Assembly (NCBI RefSeq): GCF_000174355.1
Contig: NZ_ACIS01000001.1
Location: 248,001 to 312,000 of the forward strand
Source: Pseudogulbenkiania ferrooxidans 2002
Lineage (GTDB): Bacteria; Pseudomonadota; Gammaproteobacteria; Burkholderiales; Chromobacteriaceae
Direction: 5' to 3'
DNA length: 64,000 nucleotides
Position numbers and translations under genes: made by a program. Within the stretch, counting starts at the first letter, position 1. Each line of letters opens with the position of its first letter. The notes below the pieces were generated by a model. It searched no databases, was not told the DNA's origin, and was given only the letters and a program-made list of their open reading frames with translations. This document shows positions 51,513 through 59,709 of this stretch, piece by piece.

Positions 51513-51723
51513 CGGAACGTCCTCATCTAAAAACCATCATTATGATACAGGGGCTCCTCGCAAAACCTCAGCTTCCGTGCACGATCCGGCGCGCATGGAC
51601 CGTTTCGGCATGGCATGTCCTTGATGGGACAGGCGAAACGCTCCGTGAAAGGTGTCGCCGGCCGGCACGGGGGAGGCGCTGTCGAGGAGTCCATCAGCCG
51701 AACCGTCCAAGGATGCCACGCCC

Positions 51724-53763
51724 ATGAGCCAGAATCCGCTGCTCGATCTCTCCGGTCTGCCGCGCTTTGCCGAGATCACCCCCGCCCACATCACCCCGGC
51801 CGTCGAACAACTGCTGGCCGACGCGCGCGCCACCGTGGCACGGCTCACGGCTCAGAGCGCCGCGCCGAGCTGGGACAACTTCGTCGAACCGCTGACCGAC
51901 GCCACCGAGAAACTGTCGCGCACCTGGGGCGTGGTGGGCCACCTCAACGCCGTGGTCAACACGCCGGAACTGCGCGAAGCCTACAACGCCAACATCCCGG
52001 CGGTGTCGGCGTTCTGGACCGAACTGGGGCAGAACCTGGCGCTGTTCGCGCGCTTCAAGGCCCTGGCCGAGCAGCCGGAGTACGCCGGCTACAACGCCGC
52101 CAAGAAGAAGATCATCGCCAACGACCTGCGCGACTTCCGCCTCTCCGGCGCCGAACTGCCGGAGGCCGAGAAGACCCGCTTCGCCGCGATCCAGACCCGC
52201 CTCGCCGAGCTGTCGGCGCAGTTCGAGCAGCACGTGCTCGACGCCACCGACGCCTTCAGCCTGCAGGTGGAGGACAAGGCCGAGCTCTCCGGCCTGCCGG
52301 AAGATGTGATCGCGATGCTGGCCGAGATGGCCAAGGCCGAGGGCGAAGAAGGCTACAAGCTCAACCTGCAGTTCCCCTGCTATCTGCCGGTGATGCAGTA
52401 CGCCGACAACCGCGAGCTGCGCCGCCAGCTCTACGACGCCTACGTGATGCGCGCCTCCGAGTTCGGCCCGGCCGAGCTCGACAACACCCCGGTGATCCGC
52501 GAGAAGCTGCAGCTGGCGCGCGAAGAGGCGCAGCTCCTGGGCTTCGCCAGCTTCGGCGAGCTGTCGCTGGCCACCAAGATGGCCGAGACCCCGGAGCAGG
52601 TGGTGGCGTTCCTGCGCGACCTGGCGCAGCGCGCCAAGCCGTTCGCGCTGCGCGACCGCGCCGAGCTGGAGGCCTTCGCGCGCGAGCAATTGGGGATGGA
52701 GACGCTGGAGGCCTGGGACCTCGCCTACGTCGCCGAGAAGCTGCGCGTGGCGCGTTACGCCTTCTCCGATCAGGAAGTGAAGCAGTATTTCCCCGAGCCC
52801 AAGGTGCTGGCCGGGCTGTTCGGCGTGGTGAACACGCTGTACGGGGTGACGGTGCAGGAAAGCCAGGCGCCGACCTGGCACAAGGACGTGCGCTTCTTCG
52901 ACATCGTCAAGGACGGTGCCGTGATCGGCGGCTTCTACTTCGACCTCTACGCGCGCGAGGGCAAGCGTTCCGGCGCCTGGATGGACGACGCGCGCGGCCG
53001 CCGCGTGCGCCACGGCGCGCTGCAGACCCCGGTGGCCTACCTCACCTGCAACTTCAGCCGCCCGGTCGGCGACAAGCCGGCGCTGTTCACCCACGACGAG
53101 GTCACCACGCTGTTCCACGAGTTCGGCCATGGCCTGCATCACATGCTGACCCAGGTGGACGAGCTGGGCGTGGCCGGCATCAACGGCGTGGAGTGGGACG
53201 CGGTCGAGCTGCCCTCGCAGTTCATGGAGAACTTCTGCTGGGAATGGGACGTGCTGCAGGGCATGACCGCCCACGTCGAGACCGGTGCGCCGCTGCCGCG
53301 CGAGCTGTTCGACAAGATGCTCGCCGCCAAGAACTTCCAGAGCGGCATGCAGACCGTGCGCCAGCTCGAGTTCGCGCTGTTCGACATGCTGCTCTACACC
53401 GCCTTCGACGCCGAGCACGGCAACTGGCTGGAACTGCTCGCCAAGGTGCGCGAGGAGGTGGCGGTGAACTTCCCGCCGGAATACAACCGCTTCCCCAACA
53501 GCTTCGGCCACATCTTCGCCGGCGGCTACGCGGCGGGCTACTACAGCTACAAGTGGGCGGAGGTGCTGTCGGCCGACGCCTACGCCGCGTTCGAGGAGGC
53601 GGGCGGCGCCAACCCGGACACCGGGCGCCGCTTCTGGAACGAAATCCTCGCCGTGGGCGGTTCGCGTCCGGCGCTGGAGTCGTTCCGCGCCTTCCGCGGC
53701 CGCGACCCGCAGATCGACGCGCTGCTGCGCCATTCCGGCATGGTCGAGATCGCGCCGGTCTGA
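51724..53763 (+). CDS. prlC: Oligopeptidase A (M3 zinc metallopeptidase)
   Basis: 679 aa from the ATG at 51724. The zinc motif HEFGH (in LFHEFGHGLHHML) lies near residue 465, followed by a downstream Glu in EWDAVELPSQFMENF. GYAAGYYSYKWAEVL near 602 supports substrate binding. A soluble cytoplasmic enzyme degrading short peptides, including cleaved signal peptides. Length matches E. coli PrlC (680 aa). Confidence 0.97.
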   Translation: MSQNPLLDLSGLPRFAEITPAHITPAVEQLLADARATVARLTAQSAAPSWDNFVEPLTDATEKLSRTWGVVGHLNAVVNTPELREAYNANIPAVSAFWTELGQNLALFARFKALAEQPEYAGYNAAKKKIIANDLRDFRLSGAELPEAEKTRFAAIQTRLAELSAQFEQHVLDATDAFSLQVEDKAELSGLPEDVIAMLAEMAKAEGEEGYKLNLQFPCYLPVMQYADNRELRRQLYDAYVMRASEFGPAELDNTPVIREKLQLAREEAQLLGFASFGELSLATKMAETPEQVVAFLRDLAQRAKPFALRDRAELEAFAREQLGMETLEAWDLAYVAEKLRVARYAFSDQEVKQYFPEPKVLAGLFGVVNTLYGVTVQESQAPTWHKDVRFFDIVKDGAVIGGFYFDLYAREGKRSGAWMDDARGRRVRHGALQTPVAYLTCNFSRPVGDKPALFTHDEVTTLFHEFGHGLHHMLTQVDELGVAGINGVEWDAVELPSQFMENFCWEWDVLQGMTAHVETGAPLPRELFDKMLAAKNFQSGMQTVRQLEFALFDMLLYTAFDAEHGNWLELLAKVREEVAVNFPPEYNRFPNSFGHIFAGGYAAGYYSYKWAEVLSADAYAAFEEAGGANPDTGRRFWNEILAVGGSRPALESFRAFRGRDPQIDALLRHSGMVEIAPV

Positions 53764-53917
53764 CCGCGCGCCGACGCCCGCTGACGGCATCATCAGGCGA
53801 GGGCGCGTGCGCCCTCGTTCATTTCGCCCGCCGCGCGGCAGCGGCTGTCCTCGTCGCGGCACGGCTCCCGCCGCAGGTTCCGTGCGCCCGGCCGGAACCG
53901 CCGCGCCGCGGCCGACT

Positions 53918-54027
53918 CTAAGCTAGGCTCTCAGGGCAACCGGAGCAGCAAGCGACCAGACCCTGGCCCTGTCTGCGGACAGGGTTGGCGTGTCTGTTGG
54001 CCCCCGTCGTGGCGGGGGCTTTTTTGT
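53918..54027 (+). ncRNA. Candidate small structured RNA
   Basis: About 110 nt with an internal hairpin CCCTGTC-TGCG-GACAGGG near 53971-53988 and a strong terminator GCCCCCGTCGTGGCGGGGGC plus T6 at 54000-54025. No open frame crosses it. It might be an sRNA or the remains of a prlC 3' UTR. I do not recognise a riboswitch class. Confidence 0.3.
54000..54025 (+). terminator. Intrinsic terminator
   Basis: GCCCCCGTCGTGGCGGGGGC followed by T6. Confidence 0.88.
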
Positions 54028-54158
54028 GGCGATCGTACACGCCATCCCCCTGATAAATAGGGGGTATTTGTACCAAGACGGCCGTGGTGCGTTAGTATGG
54101 CGGCTTTCCGGGTGCCCCGGGCACCCTACGATTCCTCTACTTGCTGAATAAAGATCGC

Positions 54159-55778
54159 ATGTCCCTGTTTCGACCCCTGCGCCCCGAGCGCATGACGCTG
54201 TTGCTTTCGCTGGCGCTGATCGTGTTCTACAACGTGCCGTTCTGGCGCGAGATGGGCCGCATCACCGCCGGCCTGGGCGGGCACGGCCCGGTGCTGCTGG
54301 CGGAAGCCTTCGTGTTGCTGCTGGCGTTCTTCAACCTGGTGCTGGCGCTCCTGGCCTGGCCCTACGTGTTCAAGCCGGTGATGACGCTGCTGCTGGTGTG
54401 CACGGCCTTCGTCACGTACTTCATGAACCAGTACGGCATCATGGTCGACATGCACATGATCCAGAACGTGTTCCAGACCGATCCGGCCGAAACGCGCGAC
54501 CTGCTCACCGTCAAGATGGGCCTGTTCGCGCTCGGGCTGGGCGTGCTGCCGGCGCTGTGGCTGTGGAAGACCCCGATCGCCTACCGCCCGCCGCTGCGCG
54601 AGCTGGGGGTGCGGCTGGTGACGCTGCTGGTGAGCGTGGCGGTGCTGCTGGGGGTGGTGTTCTTCGCCTACCAGGATTTCGCCTCGCTGTTCCGCAACAA
54701 CCGCCAGCTGCGCCTGATCGTCACGCCGAGCAACTATATCCAGGCCACCAACAGCTACCTGCGCCACGTCGCCGACAGCAGCCCGGTGGTGGTGACGCCG
54801 CTCGGCACCGACGCCAAGAAGGCGTCGTCCTGGGCCGCGCATCAGCGCAAGACGGTGCTGGTGGTGGTGGTGGGCGAGACCGCGCGCGCCGACCACTTCG
54901 CGCTCAACGGCTACTCGCGCGATACCAACCCGCAGCTTGCCAAGCAGGCCGGGCTGCTGAATTTCACCAACGTGCGCTCCTGCGGCACCGAAACCGCGGT
55001 GTCGGTGCCGTGCATGTTCTCCGGCATGGGACGCGAGCAGTATGCCGGTGACGCCGCCTCGAAGCGTGAAAACCTGCTCGACGTGCTCAAGCACGCCGGC
55101 TTCGACATCCTGTGGCGCGACAACAATTCCGGCTGCAAGGGCGTGTGCAACCGCGTCGCCTACGAAGACCTGGCGAACCTCAAGACGCCGGGCTTGTGCG
55201 ACGACGGCGAATGCTACGACGACATCCTGCTTGACGGTCTCAAGGAGCGCCTGCAGAACCTGCAGCACGACAGCGTGATCGTGCTGCACCAGAAGGGCAG
55301 CCACGGCCCGGCTTACTACAAGCGCTACCCCAAGAGCTTCGAGCAGTTCACCCCGGTGTGCCGCACCAGCGAGCTGAGCCAGTGCAGCCAGCAGGACATC
55401 GTCAACGGCTTCGACAACACCATCCGCTACACCGACCACGTGCTGTCCGGCCTGATCGACCTGCTGCGCGCCGACGCTGGGGTCAACAGCGGCATGATCT
55501 ACCTCTCCGACCACGGCGAATCGCTGGGCGAGAACAACGTCTACCTGCACGGCATGCCCTACCTGTTCGCCCCGGAGGCGCAGAAGCACATCCCGGCGGT
55601 GATGTGGTTCTCCGACGGCTTCCAGAAGGAATTGGGCGTCAACGCCCGCTGTCTGGCGGCGAAGAAGGACCAGGCCTGGTCGCAGGACAACCTGTTCCAC
55701 TCGGTGCTGGGAGTGCTGGGGGTACAGACCCAGGTCTACGACGCCAAGTTGGACCTGTTCCAGAGCTGCAAGGGCTAA
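54159..55778 (+). CDS. eptA: Phosphoethanolamine-lipid A transferase
   Basis: 539 aa from the ATG at 54159. Five N-terminal membrane helices (residues 12-170), then a periplasmic sulfatase-like domain. The nucleophile Thr is in VVGETARADHF near residue 245; zinc ligands include the Glu of GETARA and the D-H of LSDHGESLGE near 452, with LHGMPYLFAP and several disulfide cysteines. Adds phosphoethanolamine to lipid A, reducing polymyxin binding (family of EptA/MCR). The 10-mer motif follows 5 bp after the stop. Confidence 0.95.
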   Translation: MSLFRPLRPERMTLLLSLALIVFYNVPFWREMGRITAGLGGHGPVLLAEAFVLLLAFFNLVLALLAWPYVFKPVMTLLLVCTAFVTYFMNQYGIMVDMHMIQNVFQTDPAETRDLLTVKMGLFALGLGVLPALWLWKTPIAYRPPLRELGVRLVTLLVSVAVLLGVVFFAYQDFASLFRNNRQLRLIVTPSNYIQATNSYLRHVADSSPVVVTPLGTDAKKASSWAAHQRKTVLVVVVGETARADHFALNGYSRDTNPQLAKQAGLLNFTNVRSCGTETAVSVPCMFSGMGREQYAGDAASKRENLLDVLKHAGFDILWRDNNSGCKGVCNRVAYEDLANLKTPGLCDDGECYDDILLDGLKERLQNLQHDSVIVLHQKGSHGPAYYKRYPKSFEQFTPVCRTSELSQCSQQDIVNGFDNTIRYTDHVLSGLIDLLRADAGVNSGMIYLSDHGESLGENNVYLHGMPYLFAPEAQKHIPAVMWFSDGFQKELGVNARCLAAKKDQAWSQDNLFHSVLGVLGVQTQVYDAKLDLFQSCKG

Positions 55779-55888
55779 AAAAGGTTGGCCGAAGCCCGCG
55801 CCAGCGGTTACCTTTGGCCTCCCAATGACTGAGAGCTTGTGAATAAATCTGCTTTTTTCACAAGCACTGACTGGAGAACACCTTGCCG

Positions 55889-56662
55889 ATGCGTTTAGCC
55901 ACCTGGAACGTCAACTCGCTCAAAGTGCGCCTGCCGCAGGTGCTGCAGTGGCTGGCCGAGACCCCGGTCGACGTGCTGTGCCTGCAGGAACTGAAGATGG
56001 ACCAGGACGCCTTCCCGCTGGCCGAGATCGAGGCCGCCGGCTACCGCGCCGCCTGGCTGGGCCAGAAGACCTACAACGGCGTCGCCATCCTGGTGCGCGA
56101 CGGCCACAGCCTGGACGACGTGGTGCCGGGCATTCCCGGCTACGACGACGAGCAGCGCCGCGTCATCGCCGCCACCGTCGGCGGCGTGCGCGTGATCTGC
56201 GCCTATTTCGTCAACGGCGAGGCGGTCGATTCGCCCAAGTACCCGTACAAGCTGGCCTGGCTCGCCGAGCTGGAGCGCTACGTGGCCGACGAACTGACGC
56301 GCCACCCGTCCCTCGCACTGCTGGGCGACTACAACATCGCGCCGGACGACCGCGACGTGTACGACCCGGACGCGTGGAAGGACAAGGTGCTGTGCTCGGT
56401 GCCCGAGCGCGACGCCTTCCGCCGCCTCATCGGCCTCGGCCTGAGCGACTCGTTCCGCCTGTTCAACCAGGACGAGAAGCAGTACAGCTGGTGGGACTAC
56501 CGCGCCATGATGTTCCGCCGCAACCTCGGCCTGCGCATCGACCACATCCTGATCAGCGACGCGCTCAAGGCGCGCGCCACCGAGTGCGTCATCGACAAGG
56601 CCCCGCGCAAGTGGGAACGCCCGTCCGACCACACACCGGTGGTGCTGACGCTGGCGGACTGA
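55889..56662 (+). CDS. xthA: Exodeoxyribonuclease III
   Basis: 257 aa from the ATG at 55889 (MRLATWNVNSLKVRLPQ). A TTG two codons earlier has better spacing to GGAG and may be the true start. Catalytic motifs: LQELKMDQ near 32, GDYNIAPDDRDVYDP near 147, LRIDHIL near 219 and SDHTPV near 248. AP endonuclease and 3'-exonuclease in base-excision repair. The 10-mer motif (reverse) lies 3 bp after the stop. Confidence 0.96.
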   Translation: MRLATWNVNSLKVRLPQVLQWLAETPVDVLCLQELKMDQDAFPLAEIEAAGYRAAWLGQKTYNGVAILVRDGHSLDDVVPGIPGYDDEQRRVIAATVGGVRVICAYFVNGEAVDSPKYPYKLAWLAELERYVADELTRHPSLALLGDYNIAPDDRDVYDPDAWKDKVLCSVPERDAFRRLIGLGLSDSFRLFNQDEKQYSWWDYRAMMFRRNLGLRIDHILISDALKARATECVIDKAPRKWERPSDHTPVVLTLAD

Positions 56663-56687
56663 GGCTTCGGCCAACGTTGCGACCCGA

Positions 56688-56718
56688 AACGGCCCCGAAG
56701 GGCCGTTTGGTTTTTCTG
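56688..56718 (+). terminator. Terminator after xthA
   Basis: ACGGCCC-CGAA-GGGCCGT followed by TTGGTTTTT. Confidence 0.82.
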
Positions 56719-56898
56719 GGGTGGATATGGGATCTGCTCTCGTCGGCAGGCGGCACCGGATTCTTTTGTCATGAAGTGCGCTGTGGCATGCTGCGACGCA
56801 GGGAAGAGCGCGTCATCCCCGCCATGGGGGCACGATCCGCATGCGCCTCTTGCCCTGTCCCAACCGTGTCCGGGCCGACGCCCGATGAGGAGAAGCCC

Positions 56899-57738
56899 AT
56901 GGATCAACGCCACAAGGCCCGGCTTTTCAAGGAACTGCATCGCCGCAGCGGCGCCTTCCTGATGCCGAACGCCTGGGATGCCGGCAGTGCCCGCCTGCTT
57001 TCGTCGCTCGGGTTTCCCGCCATCGCCACCACCAGCGCCGGCATCGCGTTTTCCCTGGGGCTGCCCGACTACGCCGGGGCGGTCAGCCGCGAGGCGATGC
57101 TGGAACGCGTCGGCCAGATCGCCGCGGCCGTCGACCTTCCCGTCAGCGCCGATCTCGAGGCGGGCTACGGCGTCGAGCCGGAACAGGTCGGCGAGACCAT
57201 CCGCCAGGCCATCGCCGTGGGGGCCGTTGGCGGGAACATCGAGGACTTCACCGGCGAGCCGAGCGCGCCGCTGTTCGACCTCGCCCTGGCCGCCGAGCGC
57301 ATCCGGGCCGCCCGTGAAGCGGCCGATGCTGCGGGCCTGCCCTTTACGCTCACGGCGCGGACCGACTGTTATCTGGCAAGGGTCGATAATCCCTTCGCCG
57401 CCGCGGTGGAACGCGCCAACCGCTACCGCGAAGCCGGAGCCGACTGCCTGTTCGTGCCTGGCGTCTCCGATCCGGACGTGATCGCGGCGTTGGTAAAAGA
57501 AATCGACGGCCCGCTCACCGTCGTCATGGGCCTGTCCGGTTCGGCGCTCTCCGTCAGCCAGTTGGCGGCGTTGGGCGTCAGGAGAATCACGATCGGCGGC
57601 AGTCTGGCGCGAGCGACGTACGGCCTTATCCGGCAGGCGGCGGTCGAGATGAAGGAGCAGGGCAGCTTCTCGTTTGCGGATCGACAAATCCCGGATGGTG
57701 AGCTGTGCCGGTTCTTCGCCGCGTTCCCGCCCATCTGA
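56899..57738 (+). CDS. Isocitrate lyase/PEP mutase superfamily protein
   Basis: 279 aa with GAGGAG upstream. FLMPNAWDAGSARLLSSLGFPAIATTSAG is the typical N-terminus and PVSADLEAGYG near residue 80 the metal-binding motif. GGNIEDFTGEP replaces the KKCGH of true isocitrate lyases, so it belongs to the broader C-C lyase branch (2-methylisocitrate, oxaloacetate or phosphonopyruvate-like substrates). Substrate unknown. Confidence 0.9.
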   Translation: MDQRHKARLFKELHRRSGAFLMPNAWDAGSARLLSSLGFPAIATTSAGIAFSLGLPDYAGAVSREAMLERVGQIAAAVDLPVSADLEAGYGVEPEQVGETIRQAIAVGAVGGNIEDFTGEPSAPLFDLALAAERIRAAREAADAAGLPFTLTARTDCYLARVDNPFAAAVERANRYREAGADCLFVPGVSDPDVIAALVKEIDGPLTVVMGLSGSALSVSQLAALGVRRITIGGSLARATYGLIRQAAVEMKEQGSFSFADRQIPDGELCRFFAAFPPI

Positions 57739-57787
57739 CCCTGTTAACACAAGCGGGGTGGGCATGCCGAGCTCCCCATCCGGAGAT

Positions 57788-58216
57788 TCACTCCGGCAAA
57801 ACCGCCCCCATCGCTGCCGCGATGAGCCGCAGATCGGGCTCGGCAAGCTCGACGAGCCCGAAGCGGAACGGGTAGCCCCAGTTGCGCTTGCCAGCCGAAA
57901 ACGCCAGTCGATCGAGCAGCGGCATGATCGGGGCCTCTTGCGCGGCGAGCCAGCGGACGTCGCGCCGGAACGGCAGGAAGCCGTCGCCCATGTCCACCTG
58001 ATACGGCTCGCCGTCCCGCACCGTGCCGATCGCCGTGAACGCCCTGAGCGGGGTGCTGCCGCCGAAGCGCTCGGTGGGCGAATAGTAGACCACCCAATCG
58101 CCCGGACCGAGGCGGCGCAACGGTGCGGCCTTGCCGTGGCACACCTGCATGAAGCCCTCGGCACGGCCCCGGCGGACATGTTCGGCGGAGGCGACGGCGA
58201 TCCAGCAGCGGCGCAT
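57788..58216 (-). CDS. EVE domain-containing protein
   Basis: 142 aa from the ATG at 58216, overlapping the VOC gene stop (TGATG). [45 protein letters not shown] is the start of an EVE/PUA-like fold that can bind modified nucleic-acid bases. [21 protein letters not shown] follows. Coupled to a VOC gene; biological role unknown. Confidence 0.85.
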   Translation of the reverse strand: MRRCWIAVASAEHVRRGRAEGFMQVCHGKAAPLRRLGPGDWVVYYSPTERFGGSTPLRAFTAIGTVRDGEPYQVDMGDGFLPFRRDVRWLAAQEAPIMPLLDRLAFSAGKRNWGYPFRFGLVELAEPDLRLIAAAMGAVLPE

Positions 58217-58587
58217 CACGGTGCGCTCGGGGCGAACACGCGCAGCCGGTGCCCGTCGGGATCGAGGGCGACGAAGGTATAGCCGAAGTCCATGCGGACC
58301 GGCGCTTGCAGAATCTCGAGTCCGCGCCCGCTCCATTCGGCATGGCGGGCATCGACGGCCTCGTCGCCGCTCAGCGCGAAGGCCAGCTCAGTGCCACCGC
58401 CGCCAGTGCTGGCGGCGGGCTCCACGGTGTGTTTCGACCACAGCCCGAACTTGGCGCCGGATGCGAAGGCGAACAGCGCGAAGGTGGGGGAGGCTTCGTC
58501 GGGCTGACGGTCGAACAATTCGGCGTAGAACGCGGCGCTCGCGGCCGGGTTGTCGACGTACAGGATCACAAAGTTGGGGTGCATCAT
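58216..58587 (-). CDS. VOC (glyoxalase/bleomycin resistance-like) family protein
   Basis: 123 aa from the ATG at 58587 (GGAG 9 nt upstream). [20 protein letters not shown] and the closing [21 protein letters not shown] are VOC signatures. Metal-dependent enzyme or binding protein of unknown substrate. Cotranscribed with the EVE gene. Confidence 0.9.
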   Translation of the reverse strand: MMHPNFVILYVDNPAASAAFYAELFDRQPDEASPTFALFAFASGAKFGLWSKHTVEPAASTGGGGTELAFALSGDEAVDARHAEWSGRGLEILQAPVRMDFGYTFVALDPDGHRLRVFAPSAP

Positions 58588-58704
58588 GGCGGTTCTCCGA
58601 AGGTCTGCGACAAGGCCGTCGCCGGCGAACCATTCGCACGGCACGGGCCTGTTGCAAAGAATCGTAGACGCCACCCCTGACAGATTCTGTCAGTAGCGAA
58701 CGCG

Positions 58705-59394
58705 CTAAGACGGGGCGATGCCTTCGCTCTGCCGCCACTCTTGCAGCAAGGCCTGACGGCGGTGGGGATAGCGTGTTGCCGAGACCGCCAGACTCACGAT
58801 CCGGTCGGTGCGGAAATGCCGGATGGCCCCGCGCAGCTCGCACCAGGCGGCGACGACGCGGACGCGTTCGAAGAAGCCGAGGGCGAAAGGCCAGACGATC
58901 CGTGTCGACTCCTGGTCCTGGAGGTCGCGGTAGCGGATTTCCAGCTTGCGTTCGCTGCGGATGGCCCGGCGGATGGCGGCTAAATCCACCTCGCCGGCCG
59001 GCGCGGGTTCGGCCGGCCCCACCAGCAGCGCCGACGTGTCGAGTTCGTGACGCAGCTCGGGCGGCAGCACGGCCGCGATCTTGGCGATCACGTTGCGCGC
59101 CGCCTCGCCCAGCGGGGTATCGGCCTGCTTCGCCACCCAGCGCGAGCCCAGCACCAGGGCCTCGATTTCCTCTTCGGAGAACATCAGCGGTGGGAGCAGG
59201 AAGCCGGGGCGGAGCACGTAGCCGATACCCGTCTCCCCCTCGATGCATGCGCCTTGCGCCTGTAGCGAGGCGATGTCCCGATACAGCGTGCGCAGGCTGA
59301 TGCCGAGTTCGGCCGCCAGGGCGGCGCCGCTGACCGGATAGCGGTGGCGGCGCAAGACCTGTATCAGTTGCAGCAGACGTTCGGCACGGGACAC
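58705..59394 (-). CDS. YafY-type HTH/WYL transcriptional regulator
   Basis: 229 aa from a GTG at 59394 (SRAERLLQLIQVLRRHR start matches the family). N-terminal winged helix (AALAAELGISLRTLYRDIASL), then a WYL-type domain with KLEIRYRDLQDQESTRIVWPFALGFF and VVAAWCELRGAIRHFRTDRI. Lies 117 bp upstream of and codirectional with VOC-EVE, which it may regulate. Ligand unknown. Confidence 0.88.
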   Translation of the reverse strand: MSRAERLLQLIQVLRRHRYPVSGAALAAELGISLRTLYRDIASLQAQGACIEGETGIGYVLRPGFLLPPLMFSEEEIEALVLGSRWVAKQADTPLGEAARNVIAKIAAVLPPELRHELDTSALLVGPAEPAPAGEVDLAAIRRAIRSERKLEIRYRDLQDQESTRIVWPFALGFFERVRVVAAWCELRGAIRHFRTDRIVSLAVSATRYPHRRQALLQEWRQSEGIAPS

Positions 59395-59709
59395 GGTGAG
59401 AATTCCGGATGGTGAATCCCGCCATGCTGCCACGGATTGGCAGGAAGTTGTGTAGTGTTCGGTTCCAAGCGGGCGTCGCACCGTGGTACGACGACCGATT
59501 GGGGATGCATCACGTCCAGGGGGTTTATCGCCACCGATCAGCATGGCGCCGGTCAAGCGTAACGTCGCTGGTGGCGCTGTCATCATGAAGATGGCGTCGC
59601 CAACGCCGATACCGCTCCCTGTCGCCCCCAATCCGTGCCTGCCCCTTCGCCGCCTGCACCACCCCATGACATGTCTATACTTCGAGCATTCGTATGCGAG
59701 GAGACGGTC
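59395..59709. other. Intergenic region between WYL regulator and EF-G paralogue
   Basis: 315 bp between divergent genes. Short frames here look like noise. It must contain both promoters, but I see no consensus boxes. GAGGAGA at 59698-59704 is the ribosome site of the downstream gene. Confidence 0.5.

Larger units (their letters stand above)
53764..54158. other. Intergenic region prlC-eptA
   Basis: 395 bp without a gene. It holds a possible structured RNA (next entry), its terminator, and the inverted repeat CCCCCT-gataaat-AGGGGG (54046-54064) about 95 bp before eptA, a candidate regulatory site. Confidence 0.6.
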
